DNA of 64,000 nt from Ilumatobacter sp. (GCA_007693335.1 REDU01000138.1:1-64000); one strand, 5' to 3'; counted from the stretch's first letter, positions 54,592 through 62,790 are shown. Notes: generated from the sequence alone by a model not told the origin. Program-made: numbers and translations.

Positions 54592-54623
54592 GAACGAGGG
54601 AGCGCCGGAGCACTCCCTCGTTC
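54592..54623. terminator. Perfect 11-bp stem-loop, possible terminator
   Basis: The arm GAACGAGGGAG at 54592-54602 pairs exactly with CTCCCTCGTTC at 54613-54623 around a 10-base loop. No T-run follows on either strand. It lies downstream of the minus-strand operon that ends at 54922 and upstream of the small gene at 54525. Confidence 0.55.
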
Positions 54624-54734
54624 ACGTGACTGATTGAGACCGGTCGATCCCGGTGTTCGCCGCGGGGACCAGCTGCGGCAGGATCGATCCGGCGGGGGTT
54701 GGCGGGTATTCGCCAGGCGGTCCAGCCTGTTGGC

Positions 54735-54779
54735 CTAGCGGCCAACCACCTCCAGGGTCCCATTACTACTGTCAGGCAT
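54735..54779 (-). other. Possible 14-codon leader peptide ending in a palindrome
   Basis: The frame reads MPDSSNGTLEVVGR and stops inside the palindrome GTTGGCC-TAGC-GGCCAAC (54729-54746). AGAGGAGG at 54798-54791 could be its ribosome site, although the 11-base spacer is long. It may be chance. Confidence 0.25.
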
Positions 54780-54921
54780 TGTCTGGACCACCTCCTCTCT
54801 CTGGTGAGAGAAATTGAAGCACAACTGCGACGTGGTTGGGAGGTCGGTTTCGACGGATTCGACGAAGTTCACATCCTCGACACATCGTCGAGCGCAACGT
54901 CAGCTGGGCTTCTCAGGACGC

Positions 54922-55740
54922 TCAGACGGTGTAGGCGAGGTTGGCGAGCACTCGCTCGCCCAGCTCGATGTCGCCCACCACGTCGATCAGCTCGCGTGCC
55001 GGCTCGACGGCCGTGCGGCCGCCGCACAACCGGGTGAACTGCAGGACCGGCAGCCGGATCGTGACCGATGCCGGTGTATCCAGGCTCTCGACCACTGCCG
55101 CGCGCTCCCCCACCTCCACGTGAATGGTCCGAGCGCCCGATCCGGTCAGCTCGAACGTCACGCTCTCGCCCTGCGGGACACCTGCCCGCTTGCCGACCAC
55201 GAACCCCATCGCCGTCGTCAGCTCGTCGAGCGTGACATCGACGGCCACACCGTCGACATGCCCGGGACGGCTCACCGCCTCACGGATGTCCTGCTCGTGG
55301 AACCAGCAGTCGAACACCCGGATCTGCATGAAGCGGCCGTAGGTGTCCTTCCCGGCCGGGGTGAACGACTCGGCGTCCCACTCGGTCCGGGACATGTCAC
55401 GCAGCGCGGCCAGCCGACGACTCGTCACGTCTCGGAACATCGCGAGCACCTCGGCCGGTGAGCGGCCATCGAGTTCGCGCACCCACACCTCGTTGAACGC
55501 CCCGATGTCGTTGCGCACGTGCGGTGTGCCATCACGGTCGATCGTGATGTCGGGCCCCGGAACGCCCAGCAGCATCTGCTCGGTACCGATCACGTGCGCC
55601 ACGTTCGCCTGCACGTCCCACCCCTCGAGCACCGTGGGCGTCGCCCACTGCTCGGTGTCGAGCGACGACAACAACTCATCCAGGCTCGCCCACACCGCCG
55701 CGAGCGCCTCGATCGTCCGGTCCTTCGGGATGATGCTCAC
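54922..55740 (-). CDS. Mycothiol-dependent maleylpyruvate-isomerase-like (DinB superfamily) protein
   Basis: The protein has 272 residues. The N-terminal helical bundle has LLSSLDTEQWATPTVLEGWDVQANVAHVIGTEQMLLG, in two blocks LDTEQWATPT and WDVQANVAHV, with the metal-binding histidine of the DinB/MDMPI family; DCWFHEQDIREAV gives the second histidine. The C-terminal part resembles the MDMPI_C sterol-carrier-like domain. Members use mycothiol, the actinobacterial thiol. The reaction is unknown. GTG 55740 overlaps the stop of the upstream membrane-anchored gene by four bases (GTGA). Confidence 0.87.
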   Translation of the reverse strand: MSIIPKDRTIEALAAVWASLDELLSSLDTEQWATPTVLEGWDVQANVAHVIGTEQMLLGVPGPDITIDRDGTPHVRNDIGAFNEVWVRELDGRSPAEVLAMFRDVTSRRLAALRDMSRTEWDAESFTPAGKDTYGRFMQIRVFDCWFHEQDIREAVSRPGHVDGVAVDVTLDELTTAMGFVVGKRAGVPQGESVTFELTGSGARTIHVEVGERAAVVESLDTPASVTIRLPVLQFTRLCGGRTAVEPARELIDVVGDIELGERVLANLAYTV

Positions 55741-56198
55741 AGCACGTCGTCCAATCCGGCGCTCGGGCCGACCGCCCCGATCGCCTCGAAGTAGCGGAGA
55801 TGGGCGTCGGCCACGGCCACGGCATCGACATCGTCGAGCAGCTCGATGCCCTCGCGCTCCGCCTCGCCGAGCAGATAGGCGATCAGGGTGTCCTCGGTGA
55901 TCACGACCTGCTCGCCGATGTCCTGTTTCCGGTCGATCACCCGGTCGGGCTGCAGACCCTTGGCGTGGAGCCACCGCATGTGCAGCAGCAGCAGCTGCTC
56001 GACCTCTTCGGGGGTGAGGCGGGCCTGGCTGGACTCGGGGAGTCGATCACAGACGAAGTCGACGGCCTCGTCGAGTTGGTACACCACGCGGGGCGCCACC
56101 GCATCGAGGCGGTGCGCCTCCCGACCGATGGCCACCGCCGCGATCACGAACACGAGGATCGCCGCGATGACTGCGAACACGATGGTGATGCCGTCCAT
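55737..56198 (-). CDS. N-terminally membrane-anchored protein of unknown function
   Basis: The protein has 153 residues. Residues 4-25 (ITIVFAVIAAILVFVIAAV) form one membrane segment. The remainder is soluble and acidic with LTPEEVEQLLLLHMRWLHAKGL, and no motif that I recognise. ATG 56198 follows GAGGTGAC, and a TAACGT box lies ten bases upstream. It is coupled to the DinB-type gene, so the two may act together. Confidence 0.8.
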   Translation of the reverse strand: MDGITIVFAVIAAILVFVIAAVAIGREAHRLDAVAPRVVYQLDEAVDFVCDRLPESSQARLTPEEVEQLLLLHMRWLHAKGLQPDRVIDRKQDIGEQVVITEDTLIAYLLGEAEREGIELLDDVDAVAVADAHLRYFEAIGAVGPSAGLDDVL

Positions 56199-56208
56199 GT
56201 CACCTCGG

Positions 56209-56214
56209 ACGTTA
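56209..56214 (-). promoter_or_regulatory. -10 element upstream of 56198
   Basis: TAACGT, minus strand, ten bases before ATG 56198. Confidence 0.4.
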
Positions 56215-56293
56215 CCGACTCGACTCCGCTGACCGGGCCGTGGTCGAGCATCGGCGTCACGCACCACGTCACGCCCACCCACTCCCACTGCGT

Positions 56294-57694
56294 TCAGTAC
56301 GAGCAGACGTGTTCGGACAACTCACGAGTGATCAGGTCGATCTCCGACTCCACGCGGTGAGATTTCCAGAGTCCGATGTTCCGTTGCGATGTCGACGCGT
56401 CGAAGCTGGCCGTCGCGCGAGGCTTCGTCAGGCCGAGGGCGTTCACCAGGTCAGCGCGAACGCTGGCCTCGCGCACGAAGGTCTCGAACTGGACGACCTG
56501 GACATTGGGAGCCGTTGCGACGACCTCCTCGAGAACGCCACGCATCTTGCGGTACCGCTTGACGAAGCGCCTGACGTCGCGTCGGAAGTTGGGATTGTTC
56601 AGTACGTTGTCGACGAACTGATCACGAGGATCCCGGACCGTCGCGAAGAAGGTCCAGGCCGGAAGGTCACGCGCCAGCTCCAAGTTCGGCACGTGCACGA
56701 CATTGTCGAGTAGCGGCACAGAACTCTGGTCGATCAGACGCGATCGCGCCACGGACTCGGCGAAGTCGGGCAGCGATGCTCGGAGGGTGACGACTCGCTC
56801 GCCGGCAGACGCGCCGCAGACCCGGCGAAGCAACTCCTGACACTCCACCGCGTACTCGAGCCCGTCACGGCTCTCAACGAAGCGGCGGCTGTTGGCGACG
56901 TGACGGAATTCGTCGTAGTTGCGACATGGGGTCACCCCCACGAGCGAGAAGCGGAAGAAGTCGACAAGTGCCGCACCGAACGCGTCCGGATCGGGCGATT
57001 CGGCAGCGCCGAGCAGACCTTTGAATCCGTGGCGCCCCTCGATGAGGCGGGCTTCACCGGTGACGGCTTCCACCCCGTGAAACCCGCGAAGGAAGTCGTA
57101 CACGGCCCCGGAACCTGACCACCCCATACCCGAGACGGCGTACACGCCGCCCGAACGAGGCGGCGCGGCGTCGGTGCCGGATGCTGGAACCGCGGCCAGG
57201 TTCCCGACGAGATGATCGGCCAGGAGGTCGAACGATGCGAGCCAGATCGGGACCACCCGTCCGCTGACGATGGTTCCGAGAATGGACTCGAACTCAGCTC
57301 GTGCCACGTCGCGGTTCCCGGCGTCCAGCGCGCTCCAGACCCTGCCCGCACGCGAGTTCCCGGGTCCGGCTGCGACCGTGATGATGTGTCGGGCGCCGTC
57401 GAGATCTCCCTGGGCGACCAAGGCCCGGTAGAGCTCGACCTGCAGAGGCACCCGGTGCTTCCCCGGACATCTGACCAACGCTTCTCTGAGCAGGAGAACC
57501 GCCGCGTTCGTCTGCCCGTCGTTGCGCAGCGATCGGGCTGCTCGGAGCGTGCTGTCGAGGGTGACCGGATCGGCACCGCGGCGCTGGTCGATGTATCGCT
57601 TGAGGGCCACCACCGGCTTCATCACGGTCATCGTCCGAACCCGCGCCCTCACGCTGGGGCTGAGACCCGGCACCGCACACCTCATGACGTCCAC
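56294..57694 (-). CDS. Sulfotransferase-like P-loop protein 2 (paralog of 50903-52267)
   Basis: The protein has 466 residues. GMGWSGSGAVYDFLRGF at 189-205 repeats the P-loop of the phosphonate-operon protein almost exactly, and TFFATVRDPRDQFVDNVLNN repeats its second motif. LIEGRHG, DFFRF, VPLLDNVVHVPNL and a NIGLWK tail are also shared. The N-terminal 170 residues are helical repeats. It is monocistronic, about 4 kb from its paralog. The start is uncertain: 57694, 57685, 57631 and 57622 are all in-frame ATG codons. The acceptor is unknown; sulfation or another nucleotide-linked transfer to the glycan is likely. Confidence 0.82.
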   Translation of the reverse strand: MDVMRCAVPGLSPSVRARVRTMTVMKPVVALKRYIDQRRGADPVTLDSTLRAARSLRNDGQTNAAVLLLREALVRCPGKHRVPLQVELYRALVAQGDLDGARHIITVAAGPGNSRAGRVWSALDAGNRDVARAEFESILGTIVSGRVVPIWLASFDLLADHLVGNLAAVPASGTDAAPPRSGGVYAVSGMGWSGSGAVYDFLRGFHGVEAVTGEARLIEGRHGFKGLLGAAESPDPDAFGAALVDFFRFSLVGVTPCRNYDEFRHVANSRRFVESRDGLEYAVECQELLRRVCGASAGERVVTLRASLPDFAESVARSRLIDQSSVPLLDNVVHVPNLELARDLPAWTFFATVRDPRDQFVDNVLNNPNFRRDVRRFVKRYRKMRGVLEEVVATAPNVQVVQFETFVREASVRADLVNALGLTKPRATASFDASTSQRNIGLWKSHRVESEIDLITRELSEHVCSY

Positions 57695-57786
57695 ATCAGA
57701 CCGTGTCGCTCCGCACCCGGTCGGGCCACACGGGAAGATGGCGATGGGTTCCGGGCACTCCCGACGCTACCCATCTGGCGACCACC

Positions 57787-58179
57787 TCACCAGAAGGTGC
57801 CACACGGGAACCGTCCGAAGACAGGATCGCTCGTGACCAACGCGACACCCATGATCATCGACTGTGCCGCCAGCATGCGGTCGAACGGATCGCGGTGGTC
57901 GATCCGGAACCTCCCTGCTGCGAGGGCATGTGCCGAGGTGATCGCCAGCTCCTCAGCGCCGAACATCCGGAGATGGTCGATGAACCCGACGACCACCTCG
58001 TCCGCCTCGGGTAGCTTGCCGAGGCGGTGCTTGGTTGCGATCTCCCACGCCGAAGCTGCCGACACCAAGACGTTGGACGTGCGGTCGCTCAGCACGTCGC
58101 GCACCGGCGTGCTGAGGCGCGCCGGTTCCATGAGGGCCCAGAGCACCGTGTGGGTGTCGAGCAGCACCGTCACTGCCAT
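57787..58179 (-). CDS. PIN-domain toxin (VapC family)
   Basis: The protein has 130 residues. VTVLLDTHTVLWALME is the D-T-H-x-x-(L/I)-W opening of the VapC subgroup paired with Phd antitoxins. VLVSAASAWEIATKHRLGKL has the conserved E, and DHRDPFDRMLAAQSM the H-R-D-P-F-D block, followed by LVTSDPVFG. All acidic residues are present. ATG 58179 overlaps the antitoxin gene by ten bases. A predicted RNase. Confidence 0.93.
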   Translation of the reverse strand: MAVTVLLDTHTVLWALMEPARLSTPVRDVLSDRTSNVLVSAASAWEIATKHRLGKLPEADEVVVGFIDHLRMFGAEELAITSAHALAAGRFRIDHRDPFDRMLAAQSMIMGVALVTSDPVFGRFPCGTFW

Positions 58180-58394
58180 GCGGCGAGCTCGGTGTCGTCG
58201 AGAGGCTCGAAGAACGCCTCGGTCAGGCGACCTCCGACGAATCCGAGCGGCCGTTCCGAGGGGGCGCCGATCGGCACGAGCCGGGCGAACGGTCGGCCCG
58301 CCTTGGCGAGCACGATCTCCTCGCCGCCGGCCACGTCGTCGAGCAGGCGCGACAGGTGGGTCTTGGCCTCGTGCACGTTGACGATCCGGGTCAT
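58170..58394 (-). CDS. Phd/YefM-type antitoxin
   Basis: The protein has 74 residues. TRIVNVHEAKTHLSRLLDDVAGGEEIVLAKAGRP is the Phd DNA-binding fold (split here as VHEAKTHLSRLLDDV and EEIVLAKAGRP), and the C-terminal acidic part would bind the PIN toxin. The ATG lies six bases after a TAGACT -10 box, inside a 6-bp-arm palindrome that is probably its own operator. Confidence 0.93.
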   Translation of the reverse strand: MTRIVNVHEAKTHLSRLLDDVAGGEEIVLAKAGRPFARLVPIGAPSERPLGFVGGRLTEAFFEPLDDTELAAWQ

Positions 58395-58411
58395 CCACTG
58401 AGTCTAGTGGA
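58394..58411. promoter_or_regulatory. Palindromic operator overlapping the phd -10 box and start
   Basis: TCCACT (58394-58399) and AGTGGA (58406-58411) are perfect arms around GAGTCT. On the minus strand the -10 TAGACT (58406-58401) lies inside and the ATG begins at its edge, so Phd binding would block transcription. This suits autoregulation of a toxin-antitoxin pair. Confidence 0.5.
58401..58406 (-). promoter_or_regulatory. -10 element for leaderless phd
   Basis: TAGACT, minus strand, six bases before ATG 58394. Confidence 0.6.
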
Positions 58412-58481
58412 TCAAGTCCAGTTGGTCCGCACACACATCAACCACCGGCACGCTCCCTCCCCGTGATCAGCGGCCGTTCGC

Positions 58482-58519
58482 GTCAGCACCCGGGTCGATC
58501 GGTCGACCCGGGTGCTGAC
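58482..58519. repeat. 38-bp palindromic repeat, copy C (perfect arms)
   Basis: Two perfect 17-base arms (58482-58498 and 58503-58519) surround the four-base loop TCGG; GTTC at 58476 and GAAC at 58522-58525 extend it. It has the same length, ends and centre as the copies at 5964 and 6997. It lies 46 bases after the stop of the acyl-CoA dehydrogenase gene. Confidence 0.85.
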
Positions 58520-58565
58520 GAGAACACACTCGATTTCGGATGACGGCAGCGGTGCCGCCGATCGG

Positions 58566-59681
58566 TCAGATGCCGATGCGCTGGGCGAGCTGCTCGCGGT
58601 GGTAGGTCGGGTCGCCGAACATCAGCTCGGAGCTCTTGGCCCGCTTGAAGTAGAGGTGGGCCGGGTGCTCCCAGGTGAAGCCGATGCCGCCGTGGATCTG
58701 GATGTTCTCGGCGGTGGCGTGGAAGTAGGCCTCCGAGCAGTACGCCTTGGCGAGCGAGGCGACCGAGGGCAGCTCGTCGTTCATCTCGCTGGCGCACCAC
58801 AGGCCGTAGTAGGCGGCCGACTTGGCCGACTCGACCTCGAGCAGCATGTCGGCGCACTTGTGCTTGATCGCCTGGAACGAACCGATCGGGCGGCCGAACT
58901 GGACGCGCACCTTGGCGTACTCGACGGCCATCTCGAGCGTCTTCTGGGCGCCACCGACCTGCTCGGCGGCGAGGCTCACGGCGGCGAGGTCGAGCACGGT
59001 CTCGAGCACCGACCAGCCGGCACCCTCGGTACCGATCAGCTTGGCGGGGGTGTTCTCGAACTCGAGCTTGGCCTGCTTGCGGGTCTGGTCCATGGTCGAC
59101 AGCGCCGTGCGGGTGAGGCCCGAGGCGTCGCCGTCGACGGCGAACAGGCTCACGCCGGCACCGGTGCGGGCCGCCACGATGATGAGGTCGGCGGTGTGGC
59201 CGTCGATCACGAACATCTTCGTGCCCGAGAGGGTGTAGCCGTCGCCCGAGGAGGTGGCTTCCATCTCGATGCCGGCCTCGTCCCATTTGCCCGACGGCTC
59301 GGTGTAGGCGAGCGTGGCGATGGTCTCGCCGCTGGCGATACCCGGGAGGTACTCGGCCTTGGCAGCGTCGTCACCCGAGTGGATGAGCGTGTTCGCGGCC
59401 AGCACCACCGACGAGAAGAACGGGGCACAGATCAGCGATCGACCCATCTCCTCGAGCACGATGCCGAGCTCGACGTAGCCGAAGCCCGACCCGCCGTACT
59501 CCTCGGGGATGTGGAGGCCCTGGAGGCCCATCTGCTCGGCCATCTGCTTCCACACCGCGGTGTCGTAGCCGGCCTCGGTCTCCATCTGCTCGCGCACGGC
59601 TTCCTCGGAGCTCTTGGACTCGAGGAAGGCACGTACGGTGCTGCGGAGTTCTTCTTGTTCATCGGTGAAAGCGAAGTTCAT
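58566..59681 (-). CDS. Acyl-CoA dehydrogenase
   Basis: The protein has 371 residues. MNFAFTDEQEELRSTVRAFLE is the family N-terminus, GFGYVELGIVLEEMGRSL the second helix block, IATLAYTEPSGKWD the FAD/substrate strand, and ENIQIHGGIGFTWEHPAHLYF the C-terminal H-G-G-x-G-(F/Y)-T signature. It oxidises an acyl-CoA using FAD. The substrate is not predictable. Its ATG at 59681 overlaps the tail of the sialyltransferase-like gene by 23 bases, an odd pairing with surface-sugar genes. The palindrome at 58482 may terminate its transcript. Confidence 0.94.
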   Translation of the reverse strand: MNFAFTDEQEELRSTVRAFLESKSSEEAVREQMETEAGYDTAVWKQMAEQMGLQGLHIPEEYGGSGFGYVELGIVLEEMGRSLICAPFFSSVVLAANTLIHSGDDAAKAEYLPGIASGETIATLAYTEPSGKWDEAGIEMEATSSGDGYTLSGTKMFVIDGHTADLIIVAARTGAGVSLFAVDGDASGLTRTALSTMDQTRKQAKLEFENTPAKLIGTEGAGWSVLETVLDLAAVSLAAEQVGGAQKTLEMAVEYAKVRVQFGRPIGSFQAIKHKCADMLLEVESAKSAAYYGLWCASEMNDELPSVASLAKAYCSEAYFHATAENIQIHGGIGFTWEHPAHLYFKRAKSSELMFGDPTYHREQLAQRIGI

Positions 59682-60741
59682 GGGACGCAGTGTGGTGGGC
59701 CCGCTCCCCACTCGCCAAGTCGGGATGTGTACACGCGCGTACTCCAGAGTCGGCGATCGTCTCGGCGAGCGCTCGCATCGATGCCGGTGCACCGGGCATC
59801 CACCAGTCGGCGGGGACAGAGGTGCACTCCACCCGCGTCGACGGCGAGATCGACCGGAGCGTCAGCACCGTCGTGGACGGCAGCGTGACGAACCGGGTCG
59901 ACGGGCTCGTCCGATGGGCGATCAGCTCGATCGGCAGTCCCGCGGTGGTCGCGACCGAACCCCCGAGCGAGCGCACCAGCCGTGCGACGCTCGGCGACTC
60001 CCGGCGATGGGCGAAGAACACCGGGGCGCCGCCGAGGTCGGCTCCAGCGAGATCGGCACCGGCCCCGGCCCCGAGCTGATCGCGCAGCCAACGGTGGTAC
60101 GCCGCCTCGCTGATGAGACCGTCGGCGGCCAGTGCGCTCCCGAGCACGATCACGGGCGTGCGGGGCGGCAACCAACCGAACTCGACGTCGCGTGCCCAGG
60201 AGAACGCATGCCGCAACACGGGGATCTCCACCGGTGACACCGCGTCGACCGGAAGACCCGACGACAGCGACAGGCGACCGGACGCGGATCGGCGCCGCAA
60301 CAGCGCGTGTGCCGCCCGCCCGAGCAGCGCCCGACCGGTGGTCGGGGTGCTTCTCGGGCGACGGAGGGTGCTGCTCGACCGCCCGAGGTGCTCGAGTGCT
60401 GCGAGGGTGGACGACCCGTCGTCCACCAGCGTCACCGATGTGGGCCGGGTCGACACCACGAGTGACTGCACCGCCCCGGAGAACAGATCGCCGACCACGA
60501 AGGTGTCGGTCGCACCCACGAGCCCACGAACCGCCCGCCACGGTGGTGCCGGCACCACCGACAGACCGTCCACCCGGTGGATGTCGAGCAGGTCGACGAG
60601 ACTCCGGTACGAGCCGACCGAGCCGCGTGCGAACACGATCAGCCGTGGCGGGAGGTTCCCGGCAGCGGCACCCTCGATCACCGAGAGCAGCTGGAACGGC
60701 GATTCCACCCACGCCACCGCCGACCCCGCACACGACGTCAT
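59659..60741 (-). CDS. Putative sialyltransferase/polysialyltransferase-like protein
   Basis: The protein has about 360 residues. VAWVESPFQLLSVIEGAA is the start typical of capsular sialyltransferase and polysialyltransferase-like (GT52 or alpha-2,8-type) proteins: an E-S-P-F-Q-L block. VTLVDDGSSTLAALEHL and APVFFAHRRESPS follow the same plan. The end is VPADWWMPGAPASM. It overlaps the DUF6716-type gene by four bases, and both follow neuB, so a nonulosonic acid donor (CMP-activated) is expected. ATG 60741 is chosen; the longer open frame is antisense-like. Confidence 0.75.
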   Translation of the reverse strand: MTSCAGSAVAWVESPFQLLSVIEGAAAGNLPPRLIVFARGSVGSYRSLVDLLDIHRVDGLSVVPAPPWRAVRGLVGATDTFVVGDLFSGAVQSLVVSTRPTSVTLVDDGSSTLAALEHLGRSSSTLRRPRSTPTTGRALLGRAAHALLRRRSASGRLSLSSGLPVDAVSPVEIPVLRHAFSWARDVEFGWLPPRTPVIVLGSALAADGLISEAAYHRWLRDQLGAGAGADLAGADLGGAPVFFAHRRESPSVARLVRSLGGSVATTAGLPIELIAHRTSPSTRFVTLPSTTVLTLRSISPSTRVECTSVPADWWMPGAPASMRALAETIADSGVRACTHPDLASGERAHHTASHELRFHR

Positions 60742-61922
60742 GACGCCCACTGTCCCTGGTCCGTCGGGCGAAGCTGCTGCCTGGCGGTCGCGGCCACCGA
60801 CCGCACGAACGCCTTCGCTGCCTCCGAGGTGATGCCACGCTCGATCGCCCGACCCGTGCTCGGGCCATGTCCGACCCGTCCCAGCACCCGTTCGATCCAG
60901 TCGTCGTCGGACCGAGGGTGGAGGTAGTTGTCGTGCGCCCAGCGAGCGTCGGGCCGACACCCATTCCCGTCGAAACCGGTCAATGGGGCGAGACAGCCGC
61001 TACCGACGAAGACACGGTTGATCAACGAGTCGTCCACGCCGAAGTCGTCGGCGAGGAGCACCGGTACGCCGAGCGCCATCGCCTCGAGCGCCGCTGTGGA
61101 GCTGACGGTCACCAGGCACCGGGCCGTCCGGAGCGACGCCGACATCGGTCCATCACGGAAGACCACGTCGTCGGGCCCGAGCACCCCATCCGCAACGAGG
61201 TCGTGGACGATCTCGGGATAGGGGAACGGCTCGTGGTGGGTGGTGGCCTCACCGTCGCCCGAACGGAGCTTCAGGATCGGGGGGACGGGGCTACCGGCCA
61301 CGAGTCGCTGAACCAGAACGCTGCGCTGGAGTGGACGCGCCGGCACCCGCGCCTGGGTGGCGAGGACGACGTCGTCCCCACCGTCTCCGTCGAGATCGGG
61401 GCCCGTCGGCAGGAACGGGAGGCGCGCCAGCACGACTTCGGTCGGCCCGCCCACGGCGTCGAACGCTCGCTGGTAGTGCTCGCGCTCGACGTGACTGTGG
61501 GCGACGAACACGTCGACCGTGCGGCGGAGCTCCACGGCGCGGCGGTGCACCGGCAGCGCCACGCCAGGCACACCCGCCACCACCAGCGGACGGGTCCGAC
61601 CAGAGGTGGCAGTCGCCCGCCCCAGTAGCGAGATCAGTGGCCCCGTGCACGCCATGAGCACCACGTCGGGTTGGAGCTCCGAGAGGAGTCGCCGTACCTC
61701 GAGCACGCCGGCACGCCGGACATCGCCGACGGTGAACGACGTCCCCACGAGCGCGGCGGCCACCTGCCGATCGGTCGGGCTGGACGGGTACGACACCAGC
61801 ACCAGCGACGACCGCCAGTCACCGGGCGCAGAGTCGAGCAACCACGCCGCCCACTTGAGGAACGAGTCGCTCTCGACCAGCGCGACCACCGTCGGGCCGG
61901 AGCCGAATGGGTCAACCGGCAC
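60738..61922 (-). CDS. DUF6716-type putative glycosyltransferase
   Basis: The protein has about 394 residues. VVALVESDSFLKWAAWLLDS opens it; DVVLMACTGPLISLLGR and VSSTAALEAMALGVPVLLADD are the GT-B-like donor-site features seen in proteins next to neuB in actinobacteria. GTG 61922 is chosen because it overlaps the neuB stop by eleven bases; ATG 61976 would overlap by 65. It would act with the sialyltransferase-like protein on the same glycan. The donor is not shown by sequence. Confidence 0.78.
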   Translation of the reverse strand: MPVDPFGSGPTVVALVESDSFLKWAAWLLDSAPGDWRSSLVLVSYPSSPTDRQVAAALVGTSFTVGDVRRAGVLEVRRLLSELQPDVVLMACTGPLISLLGRATATSGRTRPLVVAGVPGVALPVHRRAVELRRTVDVFVAHSHVEREHYQRAFDAVGGPTEVVLARLPFLPTGPDLDGDGGDDVVLATQARVPARPLQRSVLVQRLVAGSPVPPILKLRSGDGEATTHHEPFPYPEIVHDLVADGVLGPDDVVFRDGPMSASLRTARCLVTVSSTAALEAMALGVPVLLADDFGVDDSLINRVFVGSGCLAPLTGFDGNGCRPDARWAHDNYLHPRSDDDWIERVLGRVGHGPSTGRAIERGITSEAAKAFVRSVAATARQQLRPTDQGQWAS

Positions 61923-62790
61923 GGCGGAGACGGCGACGGGGTTCCTCCTCGCCGGGGAAGACTCGTTTGACACCATCGCCCAACGCCGTCTCGACCACGC
62001 GGATGTCACGGAGCAGATGCCGGACGCCCTGGGGCTCGACGGATGCCGCCTGATCGGTGCCCCACATCGTGCGGTCGAGTGTGATGTGCCGCTCGATCGC
62101 GACGGCGCCCATCGCTACGGCCGCCACCGAGATCTGCAACCCCCGCTCGTGACCGGAGTACCCGACGGGCACGCCATAGCGATCGGCCAGTGTCCGGATC
62201 GTGCGCAGGTTCGACTCTTCCGGGGGGCAGGGGTAGGTGGACGTCGAGTGCATCAGCAACAGCCGCTCGGTGCCGAGCACCTCCACGGCGTGATCCACCT
62301 CGTCGACGGTGGACATGCCGGTGGACACGATCAGCGGCTTCCCGCTGTCACGCAGCGCGACGAGCAGTTCGTCGTCGGTCAGGCACGCGGACGCCACCTT
62401 GTGCGTCGGCACCTCGAGATCCTCGAGGAACTCCACCGAGGGCACGTCCCACGGCGAGGCGAACCAGTGGACGCCGCGCTCGTCGGCGTGCCTCGCCAGC
62501 TTCTCGTAGTCCGCACGATCGAACTCGACGCGCTCTTTGTACTCGAGGTACGTCATCGTGCCCCACGGTGTCTCCCGCATCACGCCCTGTTGCTCCAACG
62601 GCACGCACAGCGCGGGGGTCCGCTTCTGGAACTTCACCGCGTCACAGCCGGCATCCGCCGCGACGTCGATGAGCGCCTTGGCGATCGCGACCTCACCGTT
62701 GTGATTGATCCCGATCTCGCCGATCACGTAGACCGGGTGACCCGAACCCACCCGGCGACCCGCGATCTCGATGGGCGGTCCCTCAACCAT
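61912..62790 (-). CDS. neuB: N-acetylneuraminate (nonulosonate) synthase
   Basis: The protein has 292 residues. YVIGEIGINHNGEVAIAKALI is the NeuB signature, followed by AVKFQKRTP, then HWFASPWDVPSVEFLEDL and VSTGMSTVDEVDHAVEVL; GLQISVAAVAMGAVAIERHITLDR ends the barrel, in two blocks. It condenses PEP with a six-carbon amino sugar to make a nine-carbon acid. It is a core TIM-barrel enzyme; the C-terminal antifreeze-like SAF domain of longer NeuB proteins is missing (292 versus about 340-350 residues). It overlaps the NeuA-type gene by eight bases. Confidence 0.93.
   Translation of the reverse strand: MVEGPPIEIAGRRVGSGHPVYVIGEIGINHNGEVAIAKALIDVAADAGCDAVKFQKRTPALCVPLEQQGVMRETPWGTMTYLEYKERVEFDRADYEKLARHADERGVHWFASPWDVPSVEFLEDLEVPTHKVASACLTDDELLVALRDSGKPLIVSTGMSTVDEVDHAVEVLGTERLLLMHSTSTYPCPPEESNLRTIRTLADRYGVPVGYSGHERGLQISVAAVAMGAVAIERHITLDRTMWGTDQAASVEPQGVRHLLRDIRVVETALGDGVKRVFPGEEEPRRRLRRAG

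Larger units (their letters stand above)
54526..54921. other. 396-base gap with hairpins and a tiny frame
   Basis: No protein-length gene is supported. It holds a promoter box (54533), a strong hairpin (54592-54623), a palindrome (54729-54746) and a 14-codon frame on the minus strand (54779-54735). Bases 54720-54830 look less GC-rich than the surroundings. Confidence 0.5.

Noticed and set aside
54526-54921. tRNA or other standard RNA gene in the gap
   Set aside because: Hairpins are present but no cloverleaf or T-loop consensus was found.
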